Below are positions 14,317-23,614 of a stretch of 50,560 nucleotides of DNA, one piece after another. This DNA is from Bacteroidota bacterium. Lineage in GTDB: Bacteria; Bacteroidota; Bacteroidia; Bacteroidales; GCA-2711565. A program made the position numbers and the translations under genes. The stretch spans positions 1 through 50,560 of the forward strand of contig PARP01000072.1 in NCBI GenBank assembly GCA_002711565.1, given 5' to 3'. The stretch's first letter is position 1. The number at the start of each line of letters is the position of its first letter. The notes under the pieces were generated by a model, which worked only from the letters and a program-made list of their open reading frames with translations, searched no databases and was not told the DNA's origin.

Positions 14317-17300
14317 TTACATATTTCTTCGATACTGTCCACCAACATCAAATAAAGCTTCTGTAATTTGTCCGATCGAACAATACTTGGCAGCTTCCAT
14401 AAGTACCTCAAACACATTTGCATTGTCAACCGATGCTTGTTGCAAATCTTTAAGTAATTTTCTTGATTCTTCAGCATAAGTTTGATGTAATTGATCCAGC
14501 ATTTCTATCTGATACTCCTTTTCTTCTGGTGTAGCACGAATAACTTCACCAGGTAGAACCGTTGGAGAACCTTTAGAAGACAAGAAGGTATTTACGCCCA
14601 TTATTGGGAGCTCACCTGTATGTTTCAAGGTTTCATAATACAATGATTCTTCCTGTATTTTGCTTCTTTGATACATTGTTTCCATTGCACCAAGAACACC
14701 TCCTCTTTCAGTTATTCTATCAAATTCTGCTAGAACAGCTTCTTCAACAAGATCTGTTAATTCTTCTATAATGAAAGCACCTTGCAGAGGATTCTGATTC
14801 TTAGCCAATCCAAGCTCGTGATTAATGATCATTTGAATTGCCATCGCTCTTCTTACAGACTCTTCCGTTGGAGTAGTAATGGCCTCATCATAAGCATTTG
14901 TATGAAGTGAGTTACAATTATCATAGATCGCATATAAAGCCTGAAGTGTAGTTCGAATATCATTGAAATCGATTTCCTGAGCATGCAATGATCTTCCAGA
15001 AGTTTGAATATGATATTTCAGCTTTTGAGACCTACTATCAGCACCATATTTATTCTTCATGGCTTTCGACCAGATCAATCGGGCTACACGACCCAATACA
15101 GAATATTCAGGATCTACACCATTTGAGAAGAAGAACGATAAATTCGGAGCGAACTTATTGATGTCCATTCCTCTGGAAACATAGTATTCAACATAAGTGA
15201 AGCCATTAGCTAAAGTAAATGCCAATTGTGAAATTGGATTTGCTCCGGCTTCAGCAATATGGTATCCTGAAATAGAAACTGAATAGAAGTTTCTCACATT
15301 ATTCTCTATAAAATACTGTTGAATATCTCCCATTAATCTTAAAGAGAAATCTGTTGAGAAGATACAGGTATTCTGAGCCTGATCTTCTTTTAGAATATCT
15401 GCTTGAACGGTACCGCGTACTCGGCAGATCGTTTCCGCTTTGATCTTATTATAAACATCAGCCGGAAGAACTTGCTCTCCTGTAACACCAAGGAGCATTA
15501 GACCTAAACCATCATTTCCTTCAGGCAGATCACCTTGATATTTTGGACGCTTTGTGCCACGAGCTTTGTAAATAGCTTCTATTTTCTTTTCAACTTCTTT
15601 CTCTAAACCATTCTCCTTAATATAGATCTCGCATTCTTGATCGATTGCGGCATTCATAAAATAACCCACCATCGTAGGAGCCGGACCATTAATGGTCATT
15701 GAAACAGAAGTTTTAGGATCTGTCAAATGGAATCCTGAATATAACTTCTTAGCATCATCCAAACAACAAATGGACACACCTGAATTACCGATCTTACCGT
15801 AAATATCAGGTCTTCTATCAGGATCTTCTCCATAAAGTGTTACTGAATCAAAGGCAGTTGATAAACGTTTCGCAGGTAATCCTAAGGACACATAGTGGAA
15901 TCTTCGATTAGTTCTTTCAGGTCCACCTTCACCAGCAAACATTCTTGTTGGATCTTCACCTTCACGTTTAAATGGGAATACACCCGATGCATAAGGAAAT
16001 TCTCCTGGTACATTTTCTTTTAAAACCCATTTAAGAACATCTCCCCAGCCTTCATATTTAGGCATGGAGATCTTAGGAATTTGCAGATGCGATAATGATT
16101 TGGTATGAGTTTCAACAGAAAACTCTCTATCACGAACTGTATACTTGAATACAGGATCACTGAATTTCTTCTTTTTCTCATCCCAGGTCTCAATAATATT
16201 CATATTGCGACCATCCAGTTCCATTTCAATGGATTTATATTTTTCTTCAAGAGCCTCAATTGTAGCTTTATCTTTTTCCTCGTCAAGCTCGGAGATTGAT
16301 TTCTTAAGAGCATATAACTTTTGAGCGATTTTTGCTTGCTCCTCAGACCATTCATTATATGATCTTACCGTGTCAGAGATCTCCGATAAGTATCTAGTTT
16401 TATTAGGAGGGATGATGAAGATCTTTTCAGACATTTCATCCGTTACTTTCATATTGGATTTGAAATCAACTCCGGTTTTCTCCTTGATCTTTTCAATGAG
16501 TGCAGCATAAAGCTGATTTACTCCCGGATCATTGAACTGAGATGCAATGGTTCCATAGACCGGCATAGTATCCACATCCACTTCCCATAAATTATTGTTT
16601 CTGGCATATTGCTTTTTGACATCGCGTAAAGCATCCAATGCACCACGTTTATCAAACTTATTTAATGCTACAACATCAGCAAAGTCAAGCATATCGATCT
16701 TTTCCAGCTGAGTAGCTGCACCGTATTCAGGAGTCATTACATACATTGAAATATCAGAATGGTCCACAATTTCAGTATCCGACTGTCCAATTCCCGAGGT
16801 CTCAAGAATTACAAGATCATAATTTGCTGCTTGCACAATTTGCTCAGCATCTTTCACATATTTCGACATTGCGAGATTGGATTGACGAGTTGCCAATGAT
16901 CTCATATAAACTCTTTCATTAAAAATCGAGTTCATACGTATTCTGTCGCCAAGCAGAGCACCACCTGTTTTACGTTTTGAAGGGTCAACTGAGATAATAG
17001 CTATCGTTTTATCTTCAAAATCGGCTAAATATCTTCTAACTAATTCATCTACAAGTGAAGATTTACCAGCACCCCCTGTACCTGTAATTCCAAGTACCGG
17101 TGCATTATTCTTTTCAGCTCTTTTATGGATTTCCTTAAGTACATCTTGAATATCATCTGGGTTGTTTTCAGCGGATGAGATAAGATGACCGAGAAGTTTT
17201 GCATTGCCTTTCAAATCACCATTTAAATTGATGTCTTTTGCCAGACCTGTAGGGAAATCAGATTTTTCCATCAGATCATTGATCATTCCACGAAGTCCCA

Positions 17301-17688
17301 TCTCACGACCATCATCCGGTGAGTAAATCCTTGTGATTCCGTAGTCGTGAAGTTCTTTGACTTCCTCCGGAAGGATCACTCCTCCTCCACCGCCAAAGAT
17401 CTTGATATGACCGCAGCCCCTTTCCTGAAGCAAGTCATACATATACTTGAAAAACTCAATATGTCCGCCTTGATAAGAAGTAATAGCAATCGCCTGAACA
17501 TCTTCCTGAATCGCACATTCCACGATCTCTTGTACAGATCGGTTATGCCCTAGATGAATCACTTCCGCTCCTGTGGATTGAATGATCCGACGCATGATGT
17601 TAATAGCTGCATCATGTCCATCGAATAATGAAGCGGCAGTGACGATTCTGATGTGATTTATAGGCTTATAAATCTCCGCATTCGTCAT
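14317..17688 (-). CDS. icmF: Fused isobutyryl-CoA mutase IcmF (B12 domain, G-protein chaperone, mutase)
   Basis: A 1123-residue fusion. Residues about 12-140 form the B12-binding domain (L-F-D-G-H-D-A-A with H25 as lower cobalt ligand). Residues about 190-420 are the MeaI-type GTPase chaperone (P-loop G-T-G-G-A-G-K-S at 203-210, N-K-F-D later). A linker follows, then the mutase TIM barrel starting near residue 540 ([17 protein letters not shown], then N-R-R-F-H-Y). This order is diagnostic of IcmF, which interconverts isobutyryl-CoA and n-butyryl-CoA, with weaker isovaleryl/pivalyl-CoA activity in known members. It links valine degradation to butyryl-CoA beta-oxidation by nearby enzymes. It is first gene of an icmF-buk unit. 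Confidence 0.92.
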   Translation of the reverse strand: MTNAEIYKPINHIRIVTAASLFDGHDAAINIMRRIIQSTGAEVIHLGHNRSVQEIVECAIQEDVQAIAITSYQGGHIEFFKYMYDLLQERGCGHIKIFGGGGGVILPEEVKELHDYGITRIYSPDDGREMGLRGMINDLMEKSDFPTGLAKDINLNGDLKGNAKLLGHLISSAENNPDDIQDVLKEIHKRAEKNNAPVLGITGTGGAGKSSLVDELVRRYLADFEDKTIAIISVDPSKRKTGGALLGDRIRMNSIFNERVYMRSLATRQSNLAMSKYVKDAEQIVQAANYDLVILETSGIGQSDTEIVDHSDISMYVMTPEYGAATQLEKIDMLDFADVVALNKFDKRGALDALRDVKKQYARNNNLWEVDVDTMPVYGTIASQFNDPGVNQLYAALIEKIKEKTGVDFKSNMKVTDEMSEKIFIIPPNKTRYLSEISDTVRSYNEWSEEQAKIAQKLYALKKSISELDEEKDKATIEALEEKYKSIEMELDGRNMNIIETWDEKKKKFSDPVFKYTVRDREFSVETHTKSLSHLQIPKISMPKYEGWGDVLKWVLKENVPGEFPYASGVFPFKREGEDPTRMFAGEGGPERTNRRFHYVSLGLPAKRLSTAFDSVTLYGEDPDRRPDIYGKIGNSGVSICCLDDAKKLYSGFHLTDPKTSVSMTINGPAPTMVGYFMNAAIDQECEIYIKENGLEKEVEKKIEAIYKARGTKRPKYQGDLPEGNDGLGLMLLGVTGEQVLPADVYNKIKAETICRVRGTVQADILKEDQAQNTCIFSTDFSLRLMGDIQQYFIENNVRNFYSVSISGYHIAEAGANPISQLAFTLANGFTYVEYYVSRGMDINKFAPNLSFFFSNGVDPEYSVLGRVARLIWSKAMKNKYGADSRSQKLKYHIQTSGRSLHAQEIDFNDIRTTLQALYAIYDNCNSLHTNAYDEAITTPTEESVRRAMAIQMIINHELGLAKNQNPLQGAFIIEELTDLVEEAVLAEFDRITERGGVLGAMETMYQRSKIQEESLYYETLKHTGELPIMGVNTFLSSKGSPTVLPGEVIRATPEEKEYQIEMLDQLHQTYAEESRKLLKDLQQASVDNANVFEVLMEAAKYCSIGQITEALFDVGGQYRRNM

Positions 17689-17703
17689 AAAACAGTAAAA
17701 TTT

Positions 17704-17715
17704 AATTTATTAGGT
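17704..17715 (-). promoter_or_regulatory. Shared leader motif upstream of icmF
   Basis: The minus-strand word ACCTAATAAATT lies 16-27 nt upstream of the icmF start codon. It matches exactly those before the HMGL-like and enoyl-CoA hydratase genes. The rest of the 191-bp divergent gap is AT-rich, with a weak -7 candidate TAATATTG near 17832 for the plus-strand gene. Confidence 0.4.
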
Positions 17716-17879
17716 ACTAACAAATATAATGAATTGCATCCAAAAATCCGATGCCAAATTAGAGTCAAGTCCTTATTTATCAGGGCTTCTATTTATTTTA
17801 ATTCTTAATGAAATTATATCTAATATTGCACGGATTTTCATATCTTTAAAACGACTTAAACCCTATAAATGAAGATGTT

Positions 17880-19949
17880 ATGTTAAAACAAATTCTTTTT
17901 GCAATTTCTGTATTGGTAACATTAGGATGTTTTTCATGGACCGCATGGAGAATTTATACCTATTTCAGACTCACAAAACCATATCCGATTGGAGATTTTG
18001 GTAAGCGCTTCTGGTTAATGATGAAAGTAGCGATCGGGCAGACGAAAATCTTCCGTCATCCGGTAATGGGATTACTTCACGCACTCGTATTCTGGGGCTT
18101 TTTAGTAATTCTTGTAGGAAGTATTGAAATGATCATTGATGGTTTCGCTGGAACTGAAAGAGTGCTTGCAGTTTTAGGACCTGTCTATGATGTATTAATG
18201 GCTTCAGGTGATGTATTTGCATTCATCATTGCACTTTCAATTTTAGTATTCTTATGCAGAAGGCTTTGCTTAAAAGTTGCCCGTTTCTACGGACCAGAGA
18301 TGAAGAAAGTATCTAAGCTTGATGCAAATATTGCCTTAACGATCATCTTTGTTTTAATGATCACTCTGCTAGGAATGAATGTATTTTATATTCTTCATGC
18401 AGGTAATGATTTTGTAGGTGTTTATCCTGTAAGTGAATACATCGCCGGATTACTAACAGGAATGAGCCATGAAAGCATTTTCATCTGGCATGAGATAAAC
18501 TGGTGGGGACATATTCTATTGATCTTCTTATTTGCGAATATCCTTCCGTATTCTAAGCACTTCCACGTATTCATGTCAGTTCCAAACGTATTCTTAAGCC
18601 GTTTAGAACCTCTTGGATACTTAACAAATATGCCAAACATCACTAAAGAAGTGAAGTTAATGATGGATCCTAATGCTGCTTTTGATACTCCAGCCGAAGG
18701 TGAGGATGAAGTTGAACGTTTTGGTGTTCTTGATGCAGAAGATACGACCTGGAAAAACTATATGGACTCTTTAACATGTACTGAATGTGGTAGATGTACG
18801 GCAGTTTGTCCGGCAAATATCACTGGTAAGAAATTATCACCTCGTAAGATCGTTATGGACTTACGTGCACGTATGAAAGAAAAAGGGCCAGGTCTTGTTA
18901 AAGATGCTGCTTATTCAGATGATAAAGCATTGATCAGAGATTATATTTCGGAAGAGGAACTTTGGGCATGTACTACGTGTAATGCATGTGCTCAGGAATG
19001 TCCGGTAAACATCAACCATCCGAACTTGATCGTGGACATGCGTCGTTATTTGGTGATGGAAGAGTCTGCTGCTCCTGGTGAACTGAACTCTGTATTTACA
19101 AATATTGAGAATAATGGTGCTCCATGGCAGTTCTCTCCAGAAGACAGAATGAAATGGGCAGAAGATGTAAATCTTGAAGTACCATTGATGGCAAATAAAC
19201 TTGCTGAGGGCAAAACTCCTGAATACTTATTCTGGGTTGGTTCTGCTGGTGCATTTGATGACAGATTTAAGAAAGTAAGTCGTGAGTTCGTTAAGATCTT
19301 AAATCATGTTGGTGTTGATTATGCAGTTTTAGGAACTGAAGAAACTGACAGTGGTGATCTTGCTCGTCGTGCCGGTAATGAGATGTTATTCCAAATGCAG
19401 GCGATGATGAATATCGAGATCCTGAATGGCTATGAAGTGAAGAAGATCATCACTTGTGATCCTCATGATTATAATACTTTCTTAAATGAGTATCCTGAAT
19501 ATGATGGTAAATTCGAAGTGATCCATCACTCTCAATTCCTTGCTCAATTATTGAAAGAAGGTAAGTTATCACTAAATGATACATTCAATGGACAGAATAT
19601 CACTTTCCACGATCCTTGTTATTTAGGTAGAGCGAATGGTGAATATCAAGCTCCACGTGATGTGATTAATGCATTACCAGCTAAGAATGTTGAGATGAAA
19701 CGTTGTAAGAGTTTCGCATTATGTTGTGGTGCAGGTGGTGGACAAATGTTCAAGGAAGCTGAAGAAGGTAACAAGGAAGTATTTATCGAGCGTATCGAAG
19801 ATGCTATTGAAACCAAAGCTGATATTGTTGCTACAGCATGTCCGTTCTGTATGGTAATGATGACGGATGGTATTAAATATAAAAACAAAGAAGAAGAAAT
19901 GAAAAACCTTGACATTGCTGAGTTGATCTCGCAATCGATGGATTTATAA
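17880..19949 (+). CDS. Membrane Fe-S oxidoreductase, ETF:menaquinone oxidoreductase type
   Basis: A 689-residue protein with about five to six N-terminal membrane helices (residues 1-260, heme-b NarI-like), two 4Fe-4S motifs (C300, C303, C306, C310 and C364, C367, C370, C374) and two C-terminal CCG domains (H-D-P-C-Y-L-G-R and A-L-C-C-G-A-G-G-G, then T-A-C-P-F-C). This domain order is that of the FadF/EMO family, which takes electrons from reduced ETF to menaquinone. Its position opposite etfAB and among four acyl-CoA oxidation genes supports that role. It ends at a strong bidirectional terminator shared with etfA. A heterodisulfide-reductase-like role is less likely because HdrA/C partners are missing. 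Confidence 0.87.
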   Translation: MLKQILFAISVLVTLGCFSWTAWRIYTYFRLTKPYPIGDFGKRFWLMMKVAIGQTKIFRHPVMGLLHALVFWGFLVILVGSIEMIIDGFAGTERVLAVLGPVYDVLMASGDVFAFIIALSILVFLCRRLCLKVARFYGPEMKKVSKLDANIALTIIFVLMITLLGMNVFYILHAGNDFVGVYPVSEYIAGLLTGMSHESIFIWHEINWWGHILLIFLFANILPYSKHFHVFMSVPNVFLSRLEPLGYLTNMPNITKEVKLMMDPNAAFDTPAEGEDEVERFGVLDAEDTTWKNYMDSLTCTECGRCTAVCPANITGKKLSPRKIVMDLRARMKEKGPGLVKDAAYSDDKALIRDYISEEELWACTTCNACAQECPVNINHPNLIVDMRRYLVMEESAAPGELNSVFTNIENNGAPWQFSPEDRMKWAEDVNLEVPLMANKLAEGKTPEYLFWVGSAGAFDDRFKKVSREFVKILNHVGVDYAVLGTEETDSGDLARRAGNEMLFQMQAMMNIEILNGYEVKKIITCDPHDYNTFLNEYPEYDGKFEVIHHSQFLAQLLKEGKLSLNDTFNGQNITFHDPCYLGRANGEYQAPRDVINALPAKNVEMKRCKSFALCCGAGGGQMFKEAEEGNKEVFIERIEDAIETKADIVATACPFCMVMMTDGIKYKNKEEEMKNLDIAELISQSMDL

Positions 19950-19969
19950 ATTTCAATCTTAGATATTAA

Positions 19970-20000
19970 AAAAGGGCGCTTCCGATGGAAGCGCCCTTTT
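19970..20000. terminator. Strong bidirectional terminator
   Basis: A perfect 14-bp stem (AAAAGGGCGCTTCC with GGAAGCGCCCTTTT) around a GAT loop, with T-rich flanks in both directions. It separates the converging oxidoreductase and etfA genes. Confidence 0.92.
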
Positions 20001-20018
20001 CTTTTAGTTGTATGTCAA

Positions 20019-20984
20019 TTATTCTGCTTTTGCAGCTTTGATTGCATCGATCAATTCCGGAAGAATTTTTTGAGCATCACCTATGATACCGTAATCTGCA
20101 GCTTCAAAGATAGGAGCATCTTTATCTGTATTTACAGCTACAATAACTTTTGATGAGCTAACTCCACCTAAGTGTTGGATCGCACCTGAGATACCAAATG
20201 CAAAGTAAAGGTTAGGAGCAATGATCTTACCAGTTTGTCCAACGTGCTCGCTATGAGGTCTCCAGTCTTCATCAGAAACCGGACGAGAACATGCAGTTGC
20301 ACCGCCTAATAATTCAGCTAATTCTTCAACCGGACCAAAGTTTTCAGGTCCTTTAAGACCACGACCACCGGCAATAACAACCTCAGCATCATTTAATAAT
20401 ACTTTACCTGTTACTTTATTGGTTTCTTTAACTGCAGTCTTAACATCTTCAACGCTAGCATCGAATGCTTCAACTGCAGCATCTTTAGCATCTTCTACAA
20501 GTCCGAACGAGTTTTGTGCAAGTGTAACGATCTTCACATCTGACTTCACAACTACATTAGCTAAAGCTTTTCCTGTAAAAACTTTTTTCTTTACAGTGAA
20601 AGGATCATAGCTTGATGGTACTTCAGTAGCACCTGCAATAACACCTGCTTTCATTTTAACTGAAAGACGAGGAGCGATCGCTTTACCTGCATTATTATTT
20701 GCTAATAAAACAACTTTAGCAGCTTCTTTAGCAGCAACCTCAGCAATAACACCTGCATAAGGTTGGTTTTCAAGGCTTGCTAATTTATCATCATTAACGC
20801 TAACAACTTTAGCAGCACCGTATGCACCTAAAGATTTTAATTCAACGTCTTCTACATTTCCAATAGAAAGGGCAATTACTTCTGTACCTAATTGTTTTGC
20901 CATTTCATTTGCATAAGAGATCAGTTCAAAACTTAATTTTTTGAATTTACCATCCCAATTTTCGGTATAAACTAATACTGACAT
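20019..20984 (-). CDS. etfA: Electron transfer flavoprotein subunit alpha
   Basis: A 321-residue ETF alpha subunit that binds FAD and carries electrons from acyl-CoA dehydrogenases to the quinone oxidoreductase. The FAD domain is seen as G-G-R-G-L-K-G-P-E-N-F, then S-R-P-V-S-D-E-D-W, H-S-E-H-V-G-Q-T-G-K and Y-F-A-F-G-I-S-G-A-I-Q-H near the C-terminus. These are family signatures, and the length is normal. It follows etfB by 26 bp on the minus strand. No fused or bifurcating-type insertions are apparent, which suits an ordinary respiratory ETF. Confidence 0.95.
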   Translation of the reverse strand: MSVLVYTENWDGKFKKLSFELISYANEMAKQLGTEVIALSIGNVEDVELKSLGAYGAAKVVSVNDDKLASLENQPYAGVIAEVAAKEAAKVVLLANNNAGKAIAPRLSVKMKAGVIAGATEVPSSYDPFTVKKKVFTGKALANVVVKSDVKIVTLAQNSFGLVEDAKDAAVEAFDASVEDVKTAVKETNKVTGKVLLNDAEVVIAGGRGLKGPENFGPVEELAELLGGATACSRPVSDEDWRPHSEHVGQTGKIIAPNLYFAFGISGAIQHLGGVSSSKVIVAVNTDKDAPIFEAADYGIIGDAQKILPELIDAIKAAKAE

Positions 20985-21010
20985 TTCAATGATTTTTTAT
21001 GGTTTAACAA

Positions 21011-21754
21011 TTAAAGCACTTTTGCTTCATTCTTTAATAGACTTACTAATTCGCTTACATTCTCAGCATCAACCATCTTACATGCAGCTTTAGCAGCTGG
21101 TAATTCGTAAGAAACAAATTCTGTTAAAGCTTCAACCTCAGCAGCAGCAACAACGTTCAATGGCTTTTTACGTGCCATCATGATACCACGCATTGCAGGA
21201 ATTCTAGGTTCTTTAGTTATCCCTTTTTGAACGATAGCTACGAATGGAGTAGCAACATTAACGATTTCTGAACCACCATCGATCTCACGAGTAACGTTGA
21301 TATCACCACCTTCTATCTCCATTTTAGAAACTGAAGAAACTGAAGGAACATTCAAGAATTCTGATAACATTCCACCAACTGCAGAGCTGTTATAATCACT
21401 TGATTCGATACCTGTCATAACGATATCAAAATCTTTAGCTACCTCTGCAATTTGAGCAGCTACGTAATAAGCATCTTTAGGTTCAGCATCGATACGAATT
21501 GCATCATCAGCACCAATTGCCAAACCTTTTCTCATTGTAGGTTCAACATCAGCACCACCAACTGTAACAACAGTTACAGAAGTAATTGCTCCACCAGAAG
21601 CTTCTTTTAATTCTAAAGCACGTGTAAGAGCTAACTCATCCCATGGATTGATGATCCACTGAACACCCGCTTTTTCAACAGCAGAATTGTCACCAGCCAA
21701 CTTGATCTTCGTTGTTGTATCTGGAACATTGCTTAAGCAAATCAATATTTTCAT
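21011..21754 (-). CDS. etfB: Electron transfer flavoprotein subunit beta
   Basis: A 247-residue ETF beta subunit. Recognisable features are the N-terminal M-K-I-L-I-C-L-S-N-V-P-D-T-T, N-P-W-D-E-L-A-L-T-R-A, and V-T-R-E-I-D-G-G-S-E near residue 160, followed by P-R-I-P-A-M-R-G-I-M. It is first in the etfBA unit. A perfect TAnnTTTG element at 21793-21800 (minus) predicts transcription starting about 32 nt before the ATG. The partner dehydrogenases are encoded at 9531 and 22354, and the membrane acceptor at 17880. Confidence 0.95.
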   Translation of the reverse strand: MKILICLSNVPDTTTKIKLAGDNSAVEKAGVQWIINPWDELALTRALELKEASGGAITSVTVVTVGGADVEPTMRKGLAIGADDAIRIDAEPKDAYYVAAQIAEVAKDFDIVMTGIESSDYNSSAVGGMLSEFLNVPSVSSVSKMEIEGGDINVTREIDGGSEIVNVATPFVAIVQKGITKEPRIPAMRGIMMARKKPLNVVAAAEVEALTEFVSYELPAAKAACKMVDAENVSELVSLLKNEAKVL

Positions 21755-21792
21755 CTGTTTATAATTTAGTGTTAATCATTTTCAATTTAGCG

Positions 21793-21800
21793 CAAAGATA
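21793..21800 (-). promoter_or_regulatory. Promoter -7 element of etfBA
   Basis: On the minus strand the sequence is TATCTTTG, an exact match to TAnnTTTG, placed about 40 nt before the etfB start codon. A 7-bp inverted repeat AATTGCA-TAGT-TGCAATT lies upstream at 21831-21848 and could be a regulator site. Confidence 0.6.
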
Positions 21801-21830
21801 ACAGAAATTCGAAATCTTGTATTGTTAATT

Positions 21831-21848
21831 AATTGCATAGTTGCAATT
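21831..21848. promoter_or_regulatory. Inverted repeat upstream of etfBA
   Basis: AATTGCA and TGCAATT flank TAGT. It is centred about 40 bp upstream of the -7 element of etfBA. It does not match the TGTTA-N6-TAACA operator seen elsewhere in the catabolic region. Confidence 0.35.
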
Positions 21849-21878
21849 TAGACAATCTTCAAATCTACTGTCTTATTT

Positions 21879-21910
21879 ATTGTTTCATTGTTCTATTGCT
21901 CTATTGTTAT
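21879..21910 (+). repeat. Octamer array, left arm of four-helix-bundle cassette
   Basis: Four contiguous 8-bp units, ATTGTTTC, ATTGTTCT, ATTGCTCT and ATTGTTAT, with the core ATTGYT. The last base overlaps the stop codon of the gene. An inverted array of four units lies at 22295-22326. Confidence 0.8.
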
Positions 21911-22290
21911 TAATCCTTTAGAGACATATTTGTAAACTTAATTAATTGATTTATTTCTAGAGGAATCTTCTTTATCAATATAAATAGTTCATTATACTGC
22001 TCATCATTTAGTAAACCTCTGACCTTTGCTTTCATTAGCCAGTCTTTAAATTCACTTAATGAACCTTTACTGATTTGATAGAATCTAATCTTATCCTTTT
22101 TATTATATCTACCAAACCCCTCTGCTATATTAGCTGATATTGAATCTACTGCTCGAATAAATTGTTTCCCAATCGTATCCTTTTCTAGATAACCCCACTC
22201 TTTTACAAAACTCCAAACTTTATTGCTTAATCTAAATGAAGTCTTATAGCAATCTATTTGATTTAGCTTTAAATATTTTCTTGATTCCAT
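21910..22290 (-). CDS. Four-helix-bundle protein (S23/IVS family)
   Basis: A 126-residue protein starting MESRKYLKLNQIDCYKTSFR, with the family landmarks W-x-F-V-K-E-W-G, I-G-x-Q-F-I-R-A-V-D-S-I-S-A-N-I-A-E-G-F-G-R-Y and F-Y-Q-I-S-K-G-S-L-S-E. These belong to the four-helix-bundle family first found in 23S rRNA intervening sequences. I use the ATG at 22290; an upstream ATG at 22323 would place the first 11 residues inside the octamer repeat. The gene lies between etfB and an acyl-CoA dehydrogenase gene, flanked by inverted 4x8-bp arrays, so it looks like an inserted cassette unrelated to the catabolism around it. Function is unknown. Confidence 0.9.
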   Translation of the reverse strand: MESRKYLKLNQIDCYKTSFRLSNKVWSFVKEWGYLEKDTIGKQFIRAVDSISANIAEGFGRYNKKDKIRFYQISKGSLSEFKDWLMKAKVRGLLNDEQYNELFILIKKIPLEINQLIKFTNMSLKD

Positions 22291-22294
22291 AACT

Positions 22295-22326
22295 AACAAT
22301 TGAGCAATGTAACAATAGAACAATGA
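22295..22326 (-). repeat. Octamer array, right arm of four-helix-bundle cassette
   Basis: Four contiguous units AACAATTG, AGCAATGT, AACAATAG and AACAATGA, inverse in type to the left array. Both arms have exactly four units of exactly 8 bp. A near-identical solo array occurs at 40476-40507. Confidence 0.8.
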
Positions 22327-22353
22327 TTCAACTATTAGTTCCCAAAAATCAAA

Positions 22354-23496
22354 TTAGTCACGCAATAAATCTCGAGAAATAACAATTTTTTGAATTTCGG
22401 ATGTACCCTCGTAAATCTGTGTAAGTTTGGCTTCTCGCATGAGTCGTTCTACATGGTATTCTTTTACATAACCGTAGCCGCCAAAGATCTGAACTGCTTC
22501 GGTGGTTACTTCCATTGCCATGTCGGCTGCATATTGCTTAGCCATAGCTCCTGCAACTCCAAATGGTCGATCATTATCTTTTAACCAGGCAGCTTTGAGT
22601 ACAAAGTTTCTTGCAGCTTCAATCTTGACTTTCATATCAGCGAGTTTGAATGCTATTGCCTGATGATGACCGATAGGTTTGCCGAAAGTCTTACGTTCTT
22701 TTGAATATTGAATAGCCCGATCCAGGGCTCCTGCAGCAATACCGGTTGCCTGCGCAGCAATACCTATACGTCCGGCCTCGAGAGTTTTCATAGCGAATTT
22801 AAATCCGAAGCCATCTTCACCAATTCGGTTTTCTTTAGGAACTTTCACATCAGTAAACATCACTGAATGAGTATCGGAACTTCGCATTCCCATTTTATCC
22901 TCTTTAGGGCCTAAGCTAATTCCCGGGCTGTCTTTTTCGACAATAAAAACGTTTATTCCGTGATGAGTTTTTTCAGCATCGGTTTGCGCAACTACAAGAT
23001 AAATTGAACCGTAATTCGCACTGGTGATCCAGTTTTTAGTACCGTTTAGGAGATAGTGATCATCCATTTCAATGGCTGTTGTACTTTGAGATGTTGCATC
23101 AGATCCTGCCTCCGGTTCTGAAAGAAGGAAAGCTCCAACCTTTTCTCCTCTGGCTAATGGTTTCAGATATTTCTCTTTTTGTTCATCTGTTCCATATTTA
23201 TTAATGCCGTAGCAAACCAATGAATTTTGTACCGACATGATCACACTAACCGCAGCATCAATCTTCGAAAACTCTTCAATAGCCAGTACATAGGAAACTG
23301 TATCCATCCCTCCGCCATCATATTGCTCGTCAACCATCATACCCATAAAACCCAACTCTGCAATATTTTGAATATGTTGTGTTGGATAGATACCTTTTTC
23401 ATCTCTTTCAAGTACATCTTGTATTAATTCTCTTTCTGCATAATCTCTTGCAGCCTGTCGAATCATTATTTGCTCTTCGCTTAAATTAAAATCCAT
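22354..23496 (-). CDS. Acyl-CoA dehydrogenase (short-chain/butyryl type)
   Basis: A 380-residue acyl-CoA dehydrogenase with motifs F-L-L-S-E-P-E-A-G-S-D, W-I-T-S-A, E-R-K-T-F-G-K-P-I and Q-I-Y-E-G-T-S-E-I-Q-K (E363, probable catalytic base). The Y-E-G-T-S-E-I-Q form is standard in short-chain and butyryl-CoA dehydrogenases. It likely oxidises the butyryl-CoA made by IcmF, passing electrons to EtfAB. An operator palindrome at 23553-23574 and the shared leader motif at 23514 precede it, which ties its control to the carboxyltransferase and hydratase genes. Substrate is inferred from motif and context. Confidence 0.9.
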   Translation of the reverse strand: MDFNLSEEQIMIRQAARDYAERELIQDVLERDEKGIYPTQHIQNIAELGFMGMMVDEQYDGGGMDTVSYVLAIEEFSKIDAAVSVIMSVQNSLVCYGINKYGTDEQKEKYLKPLARGEKVGAFLLSEPEAGSDATSQSTTAIEMDDHYLLNGTKNWITSANYGSIYLVVAQTDAEKTHHGINVFIVEKDSPGISLGPKEDKMGMRSSDTHSVMFTDVKVPKENRIGEDGFGFKFAMKTLEAGRIGIAAQATGIAAGALDRAIQYSKERKTFGKPIGHHQAIAFKLADMKVKIEAARNFVLKAAWLKDNDRPFGVAGAMAKQYAADMAMEVTTEAVQIFGGYGYVKEYHVERLMREAKLTQIYEGTSEIQKIVISRDLLRD

Positions 23497-23513
23497 GATC
23501 GAATAATCTTTTA

Positions 23514-23525
23514 TATTTATTAGGT
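23514..23525 (-). promoter_or_regulatory. Shared leader motif upstream of acyl-CoA dehydrogenase
   Basis: The minus-strand word ACCTAATAAATA lies 18-29 nt before the start codon, differing at the last base from the copies at 4517, 17704 and 29162. Confidence 0.4.
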
Positions 23526-23552
23526 TGTTAGTTTTCTAATTTACGAAAAAAT

Positions 23553-23574
23553 ATTTGTTAACCGATTAACAACT
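23553..23574. promoter_or_regulatory. Operator-like palindrome, copy 3
   Basis: ATTTGTTA-ACCGAT-TAACAACT matches the shared operator, with the TGTTA/TAACA core perfect. On the minus strand a TATATTTTG stretch (near match to the -7 element) ends directly at the palindrome edge, so a bound repressor would cover the start point. Confidence 0.6.
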
Positions 23575-23614
23575 CAAAATATAGAGCGGAGTATAAATAC
23601 TCCTATTATTCTAA

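Noticed and set aside
14259-14477. 72-codon minus-strand ORF over the end of icmF
   Set aside because: It lies in another frame of the IcmF C-terminal region and has no homology or spacing that would suggest a gene.
21824-21840. Fifth operator copy upstream of etfBA (TTGTTAATTAATTGCA)
   Set aside because: Only the left half matches; the right half TAACA is missing.
22291-22323. Upstream start codon of the four-helix-bundle gene
   Set aside because: The added 11 residues are encoded by the octamer array and lack family similarity.
21879-22326. Octamer arrays as a CRISPR
   Set aside because: Units are 8 bp with no spacers, and no cas genes are present.
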